Shown here piece by piece: positions 16,935 to 25,692 of a DNA stretch of 46,725 nucleotides. Position 1 is the stretch's first letter, and every line of letters starts with the position of its first letter. The position numbers and the translations under genes were made by a program. Under the pieces are notes generated by a model. That model ran no database searches. It was not told where the DNA came from and worked only from the letters and a program-made list of their open reading frames with translations. This DNA is from an uncultured Cyclobacteriaceae bacterium (GTDB taxonomy: Bacteria; Bacteroidota; Bacteroidia; Cytophagales; Cyclobacteriaceae): contig CAJQKV010000010.1 in assembly GCA_905479015.1 (NCBI GenBank), forward strand, positions 1 through 46,725, given 5' to 3'.

Positions 16935-18608
16935 TTAAGCGGTCCTATATATTATAGACTCCCAAGGTCTTAGGGCGATATGCCCCATGTGTCCTTCTGG
17001 AGAATCTTGATAATTTGAAATTTCTATTTTGAGTGCAACAGAATCATCCAGATACAAGGTGGTTTCATCATCTGAGAGATTGTGAACGATCAATAAGTTG
17101 TCATCACCTTTTCGCCAATAGGCAAAAAGAGCAGCATGATCCTCTTGAATGACTTCAAAGGTTCCGTAAACCAAAGTGAGGTGATCTTTACGATATTGAA
17201 TCAATTTACGATAATAATTGAGAATGGAATTTGGATCTTTCTCCTGAAGGGCAACATTGATATTCTTATATTTTTGGTTAGAAGCGAGCCAGGGTTTTAC
17301 AGCGCTAAAACCCCCATTGGGAGTCGCATCCCACTGCATGGGTGTGCGTGCATTGTCTCTACCTTTTTCATTGGAAATGGAGATAAATGCATCAAGGTCT
17401 TTACCTTTATTTTTCCAATCTTGGTAGGTGTTTTGTATTTCAACATCATCAAATTGTTCTATGCGATCGACTTGGTTATTGACCATGCCCAATTCATCAC
17501 CTTGATATACGTAAGGAGTCCCCCTCATGGTCATCAGTAAAGTAGCCAATAACTTGGCTGAGGGGTCTCGGTGTAGTCCATCATTACCAAAGCGCGAGAC
17601 CATTCTAGCAAAATCATGGTTACCCAAGAAGATGCTGCTCCATCCCTTACCTTCCAAGGCCCGGTCCCAGGCTATGAAAATATTTTTGAACTGTTTTTTA
17701 TTAAAAGGGATGGGATCAAATCGTCCATTTTCACCATGATCGATGAACATATGATCAAAATGGAATATCATATTTAATTCTGCCCGATCCTCACCCACAA
17801 ATTCCGTTGCATTATCTAAAGAGATGCCAGGACCTTCACCCACAGTCATGACATCGTATTTTGAAAGGACTTGGACATTCATTTCATTTAAAAACTCATG
17901 TAAACGAGGGCCATTGGCATAAACTTTGGCAACCGTGTCACTGAAGGATTCATAAGGGGAATCATTAAAATCGCGTTTAGAGATAATGGAGATGACGTCC
18001 ATTCTAAAACCATCAATACCTTTATCCAACCAGTATTTCATGACCTCATGAACACCTGCTCTTACCGCAGGGTTTTCCCAATTAAGATCTGGTTGTTCCT
18101 TAACAAAAGAGTGTAGATAATATTGGTCCGTTTGGGGATCTAGTTCCCAAGTTGATCCGCTGAAAAAGGCCGTCCAATTATTGGGTACACCCCCATTGAT
18201 AGGGTCTTTCCAAATATAATAATCTCGCTTTGGACTATCCATTGAGCTTTTTGACTCTAAGAACCATTCATGCTGGTCGGAGGTATGATTGGCAACTAGA
18301 TCCATAATAATTCTCATACCTCTGGCATGAATTCCTTCAAGTAATAGGTCAAAATCGGTCATACTGCCAAATTCTGACATGATGGCTCGATAGTCACTGA
18401 TATCATAGCCATTATCTTTATTTGGAGACCCGTAAATAGGACAAAGCCAAATGATATTTACTCCGAGACTTTTGATATAGTCAAGTTTCTCCAAAATGCC
18501 GTTGAGGTCTCCGATCCCATCTTCGTTTGAATCTTTAAAGCTTCTTGGATAAATCTGGTAGACAATACCTTCTTTCCACCAATTTTTTGATCTTTGGGTT
18601 GCTGTCAT
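16935..18608 (-). CDS. GH13 alpha-glucosidase (oligo-1,6-glucosidase type)
   Basis: The 557-residue enzyme has the full GH13 TIM-barrel set. QIYPRSFKDSNEDGIGDL (18-35) is typical of alpha-glucosidases. The four conserved regions include DLVANHTS (103-110), GFRMDV with nucleophile Asp204, VGEG with acid/base Glu258, and NHD with Asp332. It probably releases glucose from the non-reducing end of short alpha-glucans, isomaltose or related disaccharides; the exact bond is not fixed by sequence. No signal peptide is visible, so it should act in the cytoplasm on imported sugar. It sits 2 bp after the SSS symporter gene, strongly suggesting a two-gene uptake and hydrolysis operon. Confidence 0.92.
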   Translation of the reverse strand: MTATQRSKNWWKEGIVYQIYPRSFKDSNEDGIGDLNGILEKLDYIKSLGVNIIWLCPIYGSPNKDNGYDISDYRAIMSEFGSMTDFDLLLEGIHARGMRIIMDLVANHTSDQHEWFLESKSSMDSPKRDYYIWKDPINGGVPNNWTAFFSGSTWELDPQTDQYYLHSFVKEQPDLNWENPAVRAGVHEVMKYWLDKGIDGFRMDVISIISKRDFNDSPYESFSDTVAKVYANGPRLHEFLNEMNVQVLSKYDVMTVGEGPGISLDNATEFVGEDRAELNMIFHFDHMFIDHGENGRFDPIPFNKKQFKNIFIAWDRALEGKGWSSIFLGNHDFARMVSRFGNDGLHRDPSAKLLATLLMTMRGTPYVYQGDELGMVNNQVDRIEQFDDVEIQNTYQDWKNKGKDLDAFISISNEKGRDNARTPMQWDATPNGGFSAVKPWLASNQKYKNINVALQEKDPNSILNYYRKLIQYRKDHLTLVYGTFEVIQEDHAALFAYWRKGDDNLLIVHNLSDDETTLYLDDSVALKIEISNYQDSPEGHMGHIALRPWESIIYRTA

Positions 18609-18610
18609 TT

Positions 18611-20302
18611 CTAAATAAAATAGCCTACAATGAGTGCTGTTAGTAATAATAATAAAACCGCAAGATTACGATAATTTTTGTACCAAACCAAGGCGGTCAG
18701 CTCCTGAGTTTCCTGATCAAAAATTGCTTTGGTCCAAGTCATATTTTCTATTTTTTCTTGACTTGGGGGTGCTGAAAGCAAACTGAAGCAAATATGAATT
18801 ACTAAGCAAGCCAACAAGAGTAAGGGCGCTGTATGCAGAAAATGGATGTCATTAATTACTGGAAACCAATGATTGATTTTGGAAAGAATTAAAATCATAG
18901 AGAGGATCAATCCTCCTAACAGGGATGCAAACGCTCCGTTTGCATTGGCCCTTTTCCAAAAAAGGCCCAGCAGAAATACCGATACGACAGGGGGGGCAAT
19001 GAAGCCCAAAACCAATTGTAGGTATTCCCATAAGGAAGAAAATTTTTCTATTTGGGGTGCCCAAGCTGCCGCAAGCATTACCAAGATAACAGTAGCTATT
19101 TGTCCAGAAGTCACCAAATTTTTACTTGAGAGGTTAGGCTTCAATTTTAAAATGAAATCCATTGTGATCAATGTAGATGCTGAATTTAAAGTAGCAGAAA
19201 TACTTGAAGACATGGCGGCTAATAAACCAGCAATGACCAAACCTAAAACACCAACCGGAAGTAGGCTGTAGATCAGGACTGGATAAGTCATATTGGGACA
19301 ATCGCTCAGTTGTGAGCAAACCACCATCCCTGTTGAGCCTGGTATTAAATAGTTAAGCCCACTAATGTCTGTGTCAGAAAAGAGCACAATAGCAATGACC
19401 CCGGGAACGATCATGATAAAAATGACAGGAAGTTTTAAAAGACCGGCGAATAAGGCACCCCACCGCCCATGATTTAAATCCCTAGCACTCAACACACGTT
19501 GTACCATAAACTGATTATTTGCCCAGAAATAGAAGCCCAACAAAGGGACACCAAAAACCAATCCCGTCCATGGCATATAGGGATCATTGATGGAGCCCAC
19601 CAAGCTAAAGACCTCATCGGAACTTTTATTTAATTGACCACTTTGATTCAGAGCATCTAGTCCAGCCATCATCCCAGACCATCCGCCAACTTGATCAAGG
19701 CAAAAATAGGTAAGTGCTATTGACCCCATTACCAATATTATGGCCTGAATAACTTCAGTATGAACGACCGCTGATAACCCCCCTGGAATCGTATAAGCAG
19801 CAGCAGCGATGGCCAATAGGGTGATGATGATTGCAGAATCTAATTCAGGGAAAATAATTTTTAAGATAAGATTGCCAGCATAGAGTCCAGCAGCGGTATC
19901 AATAATCACATTGCCTACAATAGTGATAATAGAAAAGAAATAACGCGCACGACTATCATACCTTCTTTCAAGGAATTCAGGCATGGTGTATACTTTGGAA
20001 TTCAAATAAAAAGGCATGAAAAAAATGGCAAAGATTATCAAGACCACCGCGGCCATCCATTCATAATTATATACGGCAATGTTTGTTTTAAAGGCGTCCG
20101 CTGTAAGGCCAATTAGCGTACTGCTTCCAATGTTCGCTGCAAAGAGTGAAATGCCAACAATGGGCCATGTTAAATTACGCCCAGCCAGAAAATAATCTTC
20201 TGAAGATTTCTGCTTCCCTTTTGAGATGCCATACCCTATAATACCCACTAAATAGCAGGTAATGATCATACCATCTATGATGTTTAGCGTTACTTGTTCC
20301 AA
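18611..20302 (-). CDS. Sodium/solute symporter (SSS/SGLT type)
   Basis: The 563-residue protein has 13-14 membrane helices and the SSS-family signature near the N-terminus: ISKGKQKSSEDYFLAGRNLT, WPIVGISLFAANIGSSTLIG and MPEFLERRYDSRARYFFS. The latter parts match sugar-type symporters (WANNQFMVQRVLSARDLNHG). It couples Na+ entry to uptake of a small solute. The downstream GH13 alpha-glucosidase, 2 bp away, suggests the substrate is a glucose-containing oligosaccharide, or glucose itself. That assignment rests on context only. The length and frame are normal. Confidence 0.9.
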   Translation of the reverse strand: MEQVTLNIIDGMIITCYLVGIIGYGISKGKQKSSEDYFLAGRNLTWPIVGISLFAANIGSSTLIGLTADAFKTNIAVYNYEWMAAVVLIIFAIFFMPFYLNSKVYTMPEFLERRYDSRARYFFSIITIVGNVIIDTAAGLYAGNLILKIIFPELDSAIIITLLAIAAAAYTIPGGLSAVVHTEVIQAIILVMGSIALTYFCLDQVGGWSGMMAGLDALNQSGQLNKSSDEVFSLVGSINDPYMPWTGLVFGVPLLGFYFWANNQFMVQRVLSARDLNHGRWGALFAGLLKLPVIFIMIVPGVIAIVLFSDTDISGLNYLIPGSTGMVVCSQLSDCPNMTYPVLIYSLLPVGVLGLVIAGLLAAMSSSISATLNSASTLITMDFILKLKPNLSSKNLVTSGQIATVILVMLAAAWAPQIEKFSSLWEYLQLVLGFIAPPVVSVFLLGLFWKRANANGAFASLLGGLILSMILILSKINHWFPVINDIHFLHTAPLLLLACLVIHICFSLLSAPPSQEKIENMTWTKAIFDQETQELTALVWYKNYRNLAVLLLLLTALIVGYFI

Positions 20303-20937
20303 AGGAGTCGTTTAATTATAATGTGTATTTTAATAATAAAAATTTAGAATTCCGATAATAAGAAGAGGTTAATGATGGGAAGTAAAATTGCAATCGTTTG
20401 CGGAGAGAAAGGATTTCATCTGAGCTGTATTAGTAAGATTCTTCAGTGGTCATGAGACAGACCTAAACGCATTCAATATAGATGTTGAGAGAGCAATAGA
20501 ATCTGAATATACATGTTTGAGACAAAAAGAGGAGCGGGGTCTTTATCTTTTACTTAAGTCATTAAAAATTGGGAAAAAGGGTTAAAATTATGCCGATCAT
20601 TTTGCGTTGGACCATTTTGATAAATGAGATCGAGGATTAAAAATTCGAGAGACGCTGCCATAGCAATGATGTTTTCCGTGCGCAATGCTATACCAACATG
20701 ATTCCTGATCAATATAAAGGGACGATGTGGCTATCAAATAGGCAGAAATCACTTGTTCTCTGCAAGTAAAAGCACTAAACTTCTCTGTAATTAAGTCCGT
20801 ATCATTTTTTAGCAAGGATCTGATGAAGAGGGATAAAGTATATCGTCTATACGTAATACCGGTCGGTAGACACCCTCCGGAGGAGTAGACAGGAGGATCG
20901 GGTTGATTTTCTCGAATTTCGTATTCCCATAGGTTAA
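20303..20937. other. 635-bp stretch without a recognised gene
   Basis: The spacer between the symporter gene and the gntP-like gene is long for this genome. On the minus strand one frame stays open from within gntP down to 20597. Its translation is rich in C, H, S and W and does not look like a natural protein. A different minus frame gives a more protein-like piece at about 20580-20700 (VGIALRTENIIAMAASLEF). Both have no recognisable domain. It may be a decayed gene once linked to gntP or a long regulatory spacer. Confidence 0.4.
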
Positions 20938-22245
20938 TTAAACTATCAAATTGAGTATCAATACACCCATCAATCCAACAAGAGAAACGATGCTCTCCAT
21001 TATGGTCCATGATTGTAGGGTTTCCCCGATACTCATATTAAAATATTCTTTAAAAAGCCAAAAACCACTATCATTGATATGGGAGAAAAAGATACTTCCC
21101 GCACCTGTAGCTAAAACTAGAAGTTCAGGAGCAATACCTGAAGTTTCCACCATGGGTAACATAATTCCCGCAGCGGTTAAACCAGCAACCGTAGCGGAAC
21201 CCACAATGATTCGAATGATAGCCGCAATGAGCCATGCCAATATGATGGGCGAGAGCCCTAATGATTCGAAAAAAGCGCCTATTTGCAGGCTGATTTCAGT
21301 AGCAATCATGATTTGCTTGAATGCACCAGCTCCAGCGATGATAAGCAATACCATAGCAATACTTGATACAGCTTCCCTTAAGATTGTCATGATCTCTGAC
21401 ATGTTACGACCGGTACGGATTCCAAGAAAATAAATACCGGCGAGGACTGAGCAAAGCATTGCAATGGCAGGGTTACCTAGCCCCTTGATGATTGGATTGT
21501 AATTAAAAATTAAATGGTACAGGGAACTTCCAGCGATAAGGATTACGGGGAGTAATGAGATGATTAGACTTACAGTGAGATTAGGGGTTTTAAATTCAGA
21601 GTTGGCGTCTGATACGATAAATTCCTGTTTTAATTTGGGAATAAGCCGATTCATCGTCCCAGACAGAAGAAATTTAGCAGCCAATATGGCCGGAATGCCT
21701 ACGATAGCCCCATAAATCATGGTTTTATCTAACGCCGCACCATATATTCCTGCGATGGCAGTTGGCGCTGGATGTGGAGGCAAAAAGCCGTGTGTAACCG
21801 ATAGAGAGGCCAGCATAGGTAAGCCTAAATAGAGTAAGGATAATTTTGTTTTACTTGCTAGAGCAATGGCAAAAGGGACTAAGATGACAAATCCCACGGT
21901 GTAGAACAAGGGTATGCCGATGATGAATCCTACTAAAATTAGAGAGAATTGAATGTTTTTAAGTCCAAATTTTGCAACTAATTTATGGGTGATTTTATCT
22001 GCCGCGCCACTCTCGGCAATGAGCTTACCTAGCATGGCCCCAAAACCTAGTATAATGACCAAAGAGCCGAGTGTTTTACCTATCCCAAGTTGCACGGTTG
22101 TGACCGTTTCTTCTAGGGATAATCCGCCCACAATTCCGACAAATAGGCAAACCAAAATAAATGAAATGAAGGTATCAAGCTTAACAAAGGTGATTAAGAA
22201 GAGCAGTAAAAAAATACCGAGGATAATGGGGATAAATACCATCAA
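20938..22245 (-). CDS. GntP-family gluconate:H+ symporter
   Basis: The 435-residue membrane protein has about 12 hydrophobic helices and GntP-family sequence throughout: GKTLGSLVIILGFGAMLGKL, then IGIPLFYTVGFVILVPFA, SVTHGFLPPHPAPTAIAG and GFWLFKEYFNMSIGETLQSW. The family imports gluconate and related sugar acids with protons. No gluconokinase or dehydratase lies beside it, so the substrate is unclear. The ATG start gives a proper first helix. It appears to be a single-gene unit with the long unexplained spacer 3' of it. Confidence 0.9.
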   Translation of the reverse strand: MMVFIPIILGIFLLLFLITFVKLDTFISFILVCLFVGIVGGLSLEETVTTVQLGIGKTLGSLVIILGFGAMLGKLIAESGAADKITHKLVAKFGLKNIQFSLILVGFIIGIPLFYTVGFVILVPFAIALASKTKLSLLYLGLPMLASLSVTHGFLPPHPAPTAIAGIYGAALDKTMIYGAIVGIPAILAAKFLLSGTMNRLIPKLKQEFIVSDANSEFKTPNLTVSLIISLLPVILIAGSSLYHLIFNYNPIIKGLGNPAIAMLCSVLAGIYFLGIRTGRNMSEIMTILREAVSSIAMVLLIIAGAGAFKQIMIATEISLQIGAFFESLGLSPIILAWLIAAIIRIIVGSATVAGLTAAGIMLPMVETSGIAPELLVLATGAGSIFFSHINDSGFWLFKEYFNMSIGETLQSWTIMESIVSLVGLMGVLILNLIV

Positions 22246-22321
22246 TAGATGTCTGATTTTATTTGATCCTCAAAATAGTAAAGATTGCTTGAGGAGGCAA
22301 CTTTTTCTAGAGTTAAGCGGT

Positions 22322-22359
22322 AAAAAGCCCTTTTCTAAACAGATGCTTGAGGGGCTTTA
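22322..22359 (-). terminator. Intrinsic terminator overlapping the end of the DUF4105 gene
   Basis: On the minus strand AAAGCCCCT pairs with AAGGGCTTTTT across the stop codon (TAG at 22337-22335), followed by a T-run. The 5' arm lies within the last codons of the gene. Confidence 0.6.
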
Positions 22360-23552
22360 TTTAAATCGTAACTGATATAAAAACTTCTGAGTACTAGGGT
22401 AAGGATCAAGGGAATGAGGGCCATGTGAAGTGGTTGCGGGATCAATGCCCAAAAAAGGAGCAGGCACAAATTGAGAACTGCAATGAACCTGTAAGCACGA
22501 CTGAGTGCCTTTCGCCATTTTGGCTGATTCAGAAAAAAAATCACGGGGAGATGAATGGGAAGCGCCCATAATAAATTCCAATTGTACATTGAAAGATGAC
22601 TTGTCGCACCCCAAAGGAATACAAACCACCAGCCAAAGAGACCAACTATAGAGAATAATAGTACATCTATCCAATGCGTTCGTTTCTTATTTTTAAAGTT
22701 TTGATTGGTAATAAATCCAACAATAAAAAAGAGCAATACAAAGGTATTGAAAGGGTCAAATGTACTTTGAGTACGTTTTTCATTTTTCATTACATTGATA
22801 GCAATGGAGTCCTTGATCAACGGAAGAGTATCCACGATATTTTCAATGGTTCCTCCTTCGAGCGCTAAATGGACATAGTCGGGTAAAAAGAGATAGGTAT
22901 TTGCAGAGGCTTCGTTATCAATGGGATGCGCTAAGGCAACATCTATAATAAAATCACCCCAAGGCTGATCAGATAGATAATCATCCATAAGATCTCTGAC
23001 CGATTTTTTTGGAACTTTAAAAGAGAGGTCTAAGGTTGCTGTGGGCACCATTTCTTGAATGATGTCTCGAATTTTAGTAGCACAATTATCGTAGACATAA
23101 TTGTAAAGATAAGTCCTGTTTTCTGGGAGATTATTGTGCTCTAGAGAATTAAAGAAAGCTTGATTTTCAGCCTGACTTAGGTTGAGGACTTGTTCTTTGA
23201 GGCTTCGATTTTGTTTGATGTAATAGGATTTTACATCGGGATATTTTTGGGTACGGCCTATGCTGTACAACATTTTTCCTCGTGCGAAATTCCAAAAAAA
23301 GTTGGTTTGTTCAAAATCAAATCGACCCCAGTCATACATCCAATCCATGTCGAGGAGCGGATCAAAGACCCTGATGCCATTATGACCGAAGGCAGACCAG
23401 AGTTCACCTTGGTAAGGGCCAAAGGTGATCACGCTGATTTGTGCCTCCTCAGAGAGCTTTATGGGTTGGTTTTGACTGCTCGATTTAAATGCAGCTCCAA
23501 GAAAGCAGAAGAGGCTAAAAATAAGGGTAAAAACACGAATCGTTGAAGCCAT
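22335..23552 (-). CDS. DUF4105 protein, Lnb-like N-terminal periplasmic domain
   Basis: The 405-residue protein starts with a signal peptide (about 1-26). A periplasmic domain of about 220 residues follows, with the DUF4105 hallmarks: WSAFGHNGIRVFDP with His57 and YNYVYDNCATKIRD with Cys157. These are conserved His and Cys residues suited to a thiol catalytic site. The C-terminal part has five or so membrane helices (about 266-395). Bacteroidota proteins of this family have been linked to lipoprotein N-acylation and called Lnb. Whether this copy does that is inference. The many lipoproteins in the window would be plausible substrates. Confidence 0.75.
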   Translation of the reverse strand: MASTIRVFTLIFSLFCFLGAAFKSSSQNQPIKLSEEAQISVITFGPYQGELWSAFGHNGIRVFDPLLDMDWMYDWGRFDFEQTNFFWNFARGKMLYSIGRTQKYPDVKSYYIKQNRSLKEQVLNLSQAENQAFFNSLEHNNLPENRTYLYNYVYDNCATKIRDIIQEMVPTATLDLSFKVPKKSVRDLMDDYLSDQPWGDFIIDVALAHPIDNEASANTYLFLPDYVHLALEGGTIENIVDTLPLIKDSIAINVMKNEKRTQSTFDPFNTFVLLFFIVGFITNQNFKNKKRTHWIDVLLFSIVGLFGWWFVFLWGATSHLSMYNWNLLWALPIHLPVIFFLNQPKWRKALSRAYRFIAVLNLCLLLFWALIPQPLHMALIPLILTLVLRSFYISYDLNKAPQASV

Positions 23553-23668
23553 AGCGTCTTGGTGGATTTTTCTGTTTTAAGTATCTTAAAATTAAATATA
23601 AATTGGATCAATGGGGGATTATTATAATTAAAAAAAGGTTGGCACCCTTGAATGAGCCTGTAAGATAA

Positions 23669-24454
23669 CTACCAATATTTTTGAATGCTTTTCAATAGGT
23701 CATTATGTATGTCCCCTGCGGCGACCAATTCTCGACCAAATAGCGCGTTATTTCCTCCAGAGAAATCAGTTACACGGCCTCCGGCTTCTTGTACTAAGAG
23801 TATCCCAGCCGCAATATCCCAAGCGTTTAGGTTGTACTCAAAAAATCCTTCATACCTGCCGCATGCTACATAGGCAAGGTCTACTGCAGCACTTCCCAGC
23901 CTTCTCAAGCCATGTGAGTGCATCATCAAATCTTTGATAATGGCTAGGTAGTTATCTAATTTATCGAATTGGTAATAAGGGAAGCCCGTTGCCAATAGGC
24001 TATTGGATAAATCTTGGGTAGGGGCCACATGGATTGGGTTATCGTTTAAAAAAGCACCCCCACCTTTCCAAGCATAAAAGAGCTCCTTTTTGTTTAATTC
24101 ATAAACAATACCCCCCACGATATCTTTGTCTTGTAAGAGCCCAACGCTGATAGAATATACGGGCAGCCCATGTATGAAATTAGTTGTGCCATCTAGGGGA
24201 TCGACAATCCAGGTAAATTCTTTTTGATCATCATCAGCAGTATCTTCTTCAGTGATAAATCCCGCTTCTGGCAGGATACTTTTTAAATCAACAACTAATT
24301 TTTTTTCGGCTTCTTTATCCACATAGGAAACTAGGTCATTCTTACCTTTGAGAACTACTTTATTGAGATCAAAAGATTGGGCCTCGTTTTGAATCCATGT
24401 GCCCGTTTTTTGAAGAGCTGGAAGGGCCTCTTTAATGATTTTTTCTAAGTTCAT
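23669..24454 (-). CDS. suhB: Inositol monophosphatase family protein
   Basis: The 261-residue cytoplasmic phosphatase has the metal-binding motifs of the family: ITEEDT with Glu69/Glu70, DPLDGTTNF (85-93) and the C-terminal WDIAAGILLVQEAGG starting at Trp212. It removes phosphate from inositol-1-phosphate and similar sugar phosphates. SuhB of enterobacteria also acts on ribosomal RNA transcription, but that is not implied here. Its ATG overlaps the rsmI stop by 4 bp, so the two genes are coupled. The symbol is by family resemblance. Confidence 0.88.
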   Translation of the reverse strand: MNLEKIIKEALPALQKTGTWIQNEAQSFDLNKVVLKGKNDLVSYVDKEAEKKLVVDLKSILPEAGFITEEDTADDDQKEFTWIVDPLDGTTNFIHGLPVYSISVGLLQDKDIVGGIVYELNKKELFYAWKGGGAFLNDNPIHVAPTQDLSNSLLATGFPYYQFDKLDNYLAIIKDLMMHSHGLRRLGSAAVDLAYVACGRYEGFFEYNLNAWDIAAGILLVQEAGGRVTDFSGGNNALFGRELVAAGDIHNDLLKSIQKYW

Positions 24455-25137
24455 TTGATGGAATTACCCGATAAAACAATGACAAATTCTCCTTTGGGTT
24501 TGTGACTTTCAAAATGGGCACGTACCGAGGATAAGGAACCATTTATGGTTTGTTCGAACTTTTTACTCAATTCCCTGGAAACAGACACTTTTCGATCCTC
24601 CCCATAAGCTGCTTCAAATTGCATTAATGTTTTTAGTATCCGATGGGGGGATTCATAAAAGATCAGTGTCCTTTCTTCATTTTTTAATGAATTGATCCTG
24701 GAGGCACGTCCTTTCTTTTGAGGGAGAAAGCCTTCAAAAACGAATCGATTATTGGGAAATCCAGATTTAATAATTGCTGGAATGAGGGCGGTTGGACCGG
24801 GTAAGGCTTCTATTTGAAGTTGAGCATCAAGTGCCGCTTTGGCCAATAGATAGCCGGGATCGGAAATACCGGGACTTCCAGCGTCAGAAATAAGAGCGAT
24901 TTTAATACCATCCTCTAATTTTTTGATCACGACCTCGGTTTGTTGATGCTCGTTGTGCGCATGAAAACTTTTCATGGGTGTATGAATCTCATAGTGTTTA
25001 AGCAAAACCCCGCTGGTCCGCGTATCCTCGGCCAGTATGAGGTCTACAGATTTCAGTACGTCAATGGCTCTAAAGGTCATATCCGCAAGATTTCCGATAG
25101 GGGTGGGTACCAAAAAAAGGACGGTATTATCCAGCAT
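24451..25137 (-). CDS. rsmI: 16S rRNA (cytidine-1402-2'-O)-methyltransferase
   Basis: RsmI methylates C1402 in the decoding centre of 16S rRNA using SAM. The 228-residue length fits the shorter Bacteroidota form. Conserved tetrapyrrole-methylase-fold motifs are VPTPIGNLADMTFRAIDVL near the N-terminus, ILAEDTRTSGVLLKHY, ISDAGSPGISDPGYLL and LPGPTALIPAIIKSGFP. The later FYESPHRIL is also typical. It overlaps the pterin dehydratase by 11 bp upstream and suhB by 4 bp downstream, so all three probably share one message. Confidence 0.94.
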   Translation of the reverse strand: MLDNTVLFLVPTPIGNLADMTFRAIDVLKSVDLILAEDTRTSGVLLKHYEIHTPMKSFHAHNEHQQTEVVIKKLEDGIKIALISDAGSPGISDPGYLLAKAALDAQLQIEALPGPTALIPAIIKSGFPNNRFVFEGFLPQKKGRASRINSLKNEERTLIFYESPHRILKTLMQFEAAYGEDRKVSVSRELSKKFEQTINGSLSSVRAHFESHKPKGEFVIVLSGNSIK

Positions 25138-25369
25138 CTTCTAAAAGGCGATCTATGGCTTGCGCCAATTCTCGATCTTTGTTAGTGATGATGTTACCTG
25201 CATCATGTGTAGAAAGATTGATGATGACCACATTGTATTCATTGGACCAGTTGGGATGATGATTGAGCTTTTCAGCTTCGATAGCGACTTGCGTCATGAA
25301 TGAAAAAGCCTTACTGAAATTTTTGAATTTAAAAGTTCGCGTGAGGGTTTTATGCTCTTCTTTCCACAT
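25127..25369 (-). CDS. 4a-hydroxytetrahydrobiopterin dehydratase (PCD/DCoH)
   Basis: The 80-residue protein has the pterin-4a-carbinolamine dehydratase fold. The active-site segment is AEKLNHHPNWSNEYN with the His pair at 37-38 and Pro39, followed by the strand NVVIINLSTHDAG. The enzyme recycles the carbinolamine product of aromatic amino acid hydroxylases. No such hydroxylase is in the window. The protein lacks about 15 N-terminal residues seen in longer homologues, but short forms are common in Bacteroidota. It overlaps rsmI by 11 bp. Confidence 0.85.
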   Translation of the reverse strand: MWKEEHKTLTRTFKFKNFSKAFSFMTQVAIEAEKLNHHPNWSNEYNVVIINLSTHDAGNIITNKDRELAQAIDRLLEDAG

Positions 25370-25371
25370 AA

Positions 25372-25632
25372 TTATATTGCGATGATGCCTTCTATTTGAT
25401 AGGCTTGGTTATAAATATCAATTACTTTATCACTCGATTCCATTTCCACGCTGAGCGTGATACTAACAAATTTGTTGGTAGCACTTGTTTTTATTTTGAG
25501 CGCTACTTTTGGCAGTAAATCGATAAGCGCTTCTTTCTTGTTCAAGGGGACAATAAACTTAAACATATAAGCACACGGGAAGTCATGATTGGCTTCCAGC
25601 TTTTCTTTAAATTGTTGAACGTCCCAATTCAT
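25372..25632 (-). CDS. DUF493 family protein (YbeD-like)
   Basis: The 86-residue protein has a ferredoxin-like pattern of DUF493: FPCAYMFKFIVPLNKKEALI, then TNKFVSITLSVEMESSDKVI and a final helix with GIIAI. The E. coli homologue YbeD has no firm function, though an allosteric or regulatory role is suspected from the ACT-like fold. The pterin dehydratase gene follows after 2 bp. The ATG and length agree with the family. It probably leads the four-gene run DUF493, pterin dehydratase, rsmI and suhB. Confidence 0.75.
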   Translation of the reverse strand: MNWDVQQFKEKLEANHDFPCAYMFKFIVPLNKKEALIDLLPKVALKIKTSATNKFVSITLSVEMESSDKVIDIYNQAYQIEGIIAI

Positions 25633-25644
25633 TAGATTAAGATC

Positions 25645-25671
25645 AAAAAGGCTGTCATATGACAGGCTTTA
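25645..25671 (-). terminator. Hairpin after the ppiD-like gene
   Basis: The core palindrome CTGTCATATGACAG, flanked by AAAG/CTTT arms with one mismatch, is followed on the minus strand by TTTTT. It lies between the ppiD-like stop at 25693 and the DUF493 start and probably separates the two units. Confidence 0.6.
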
Positions 25672-25692
25672 GTATTATAATTTTTGTTTTGA

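Noticed and set aside
20597-21010. 137-codon minus-strand open frame overlapping the gntP-like gene
   Set aside because: It overlaps gntP in another frame, its translation is unusually rich in Cys, His, Ser and Trp, and no domain is visible. I describe the stretch as unexplained instead of calling a gene.
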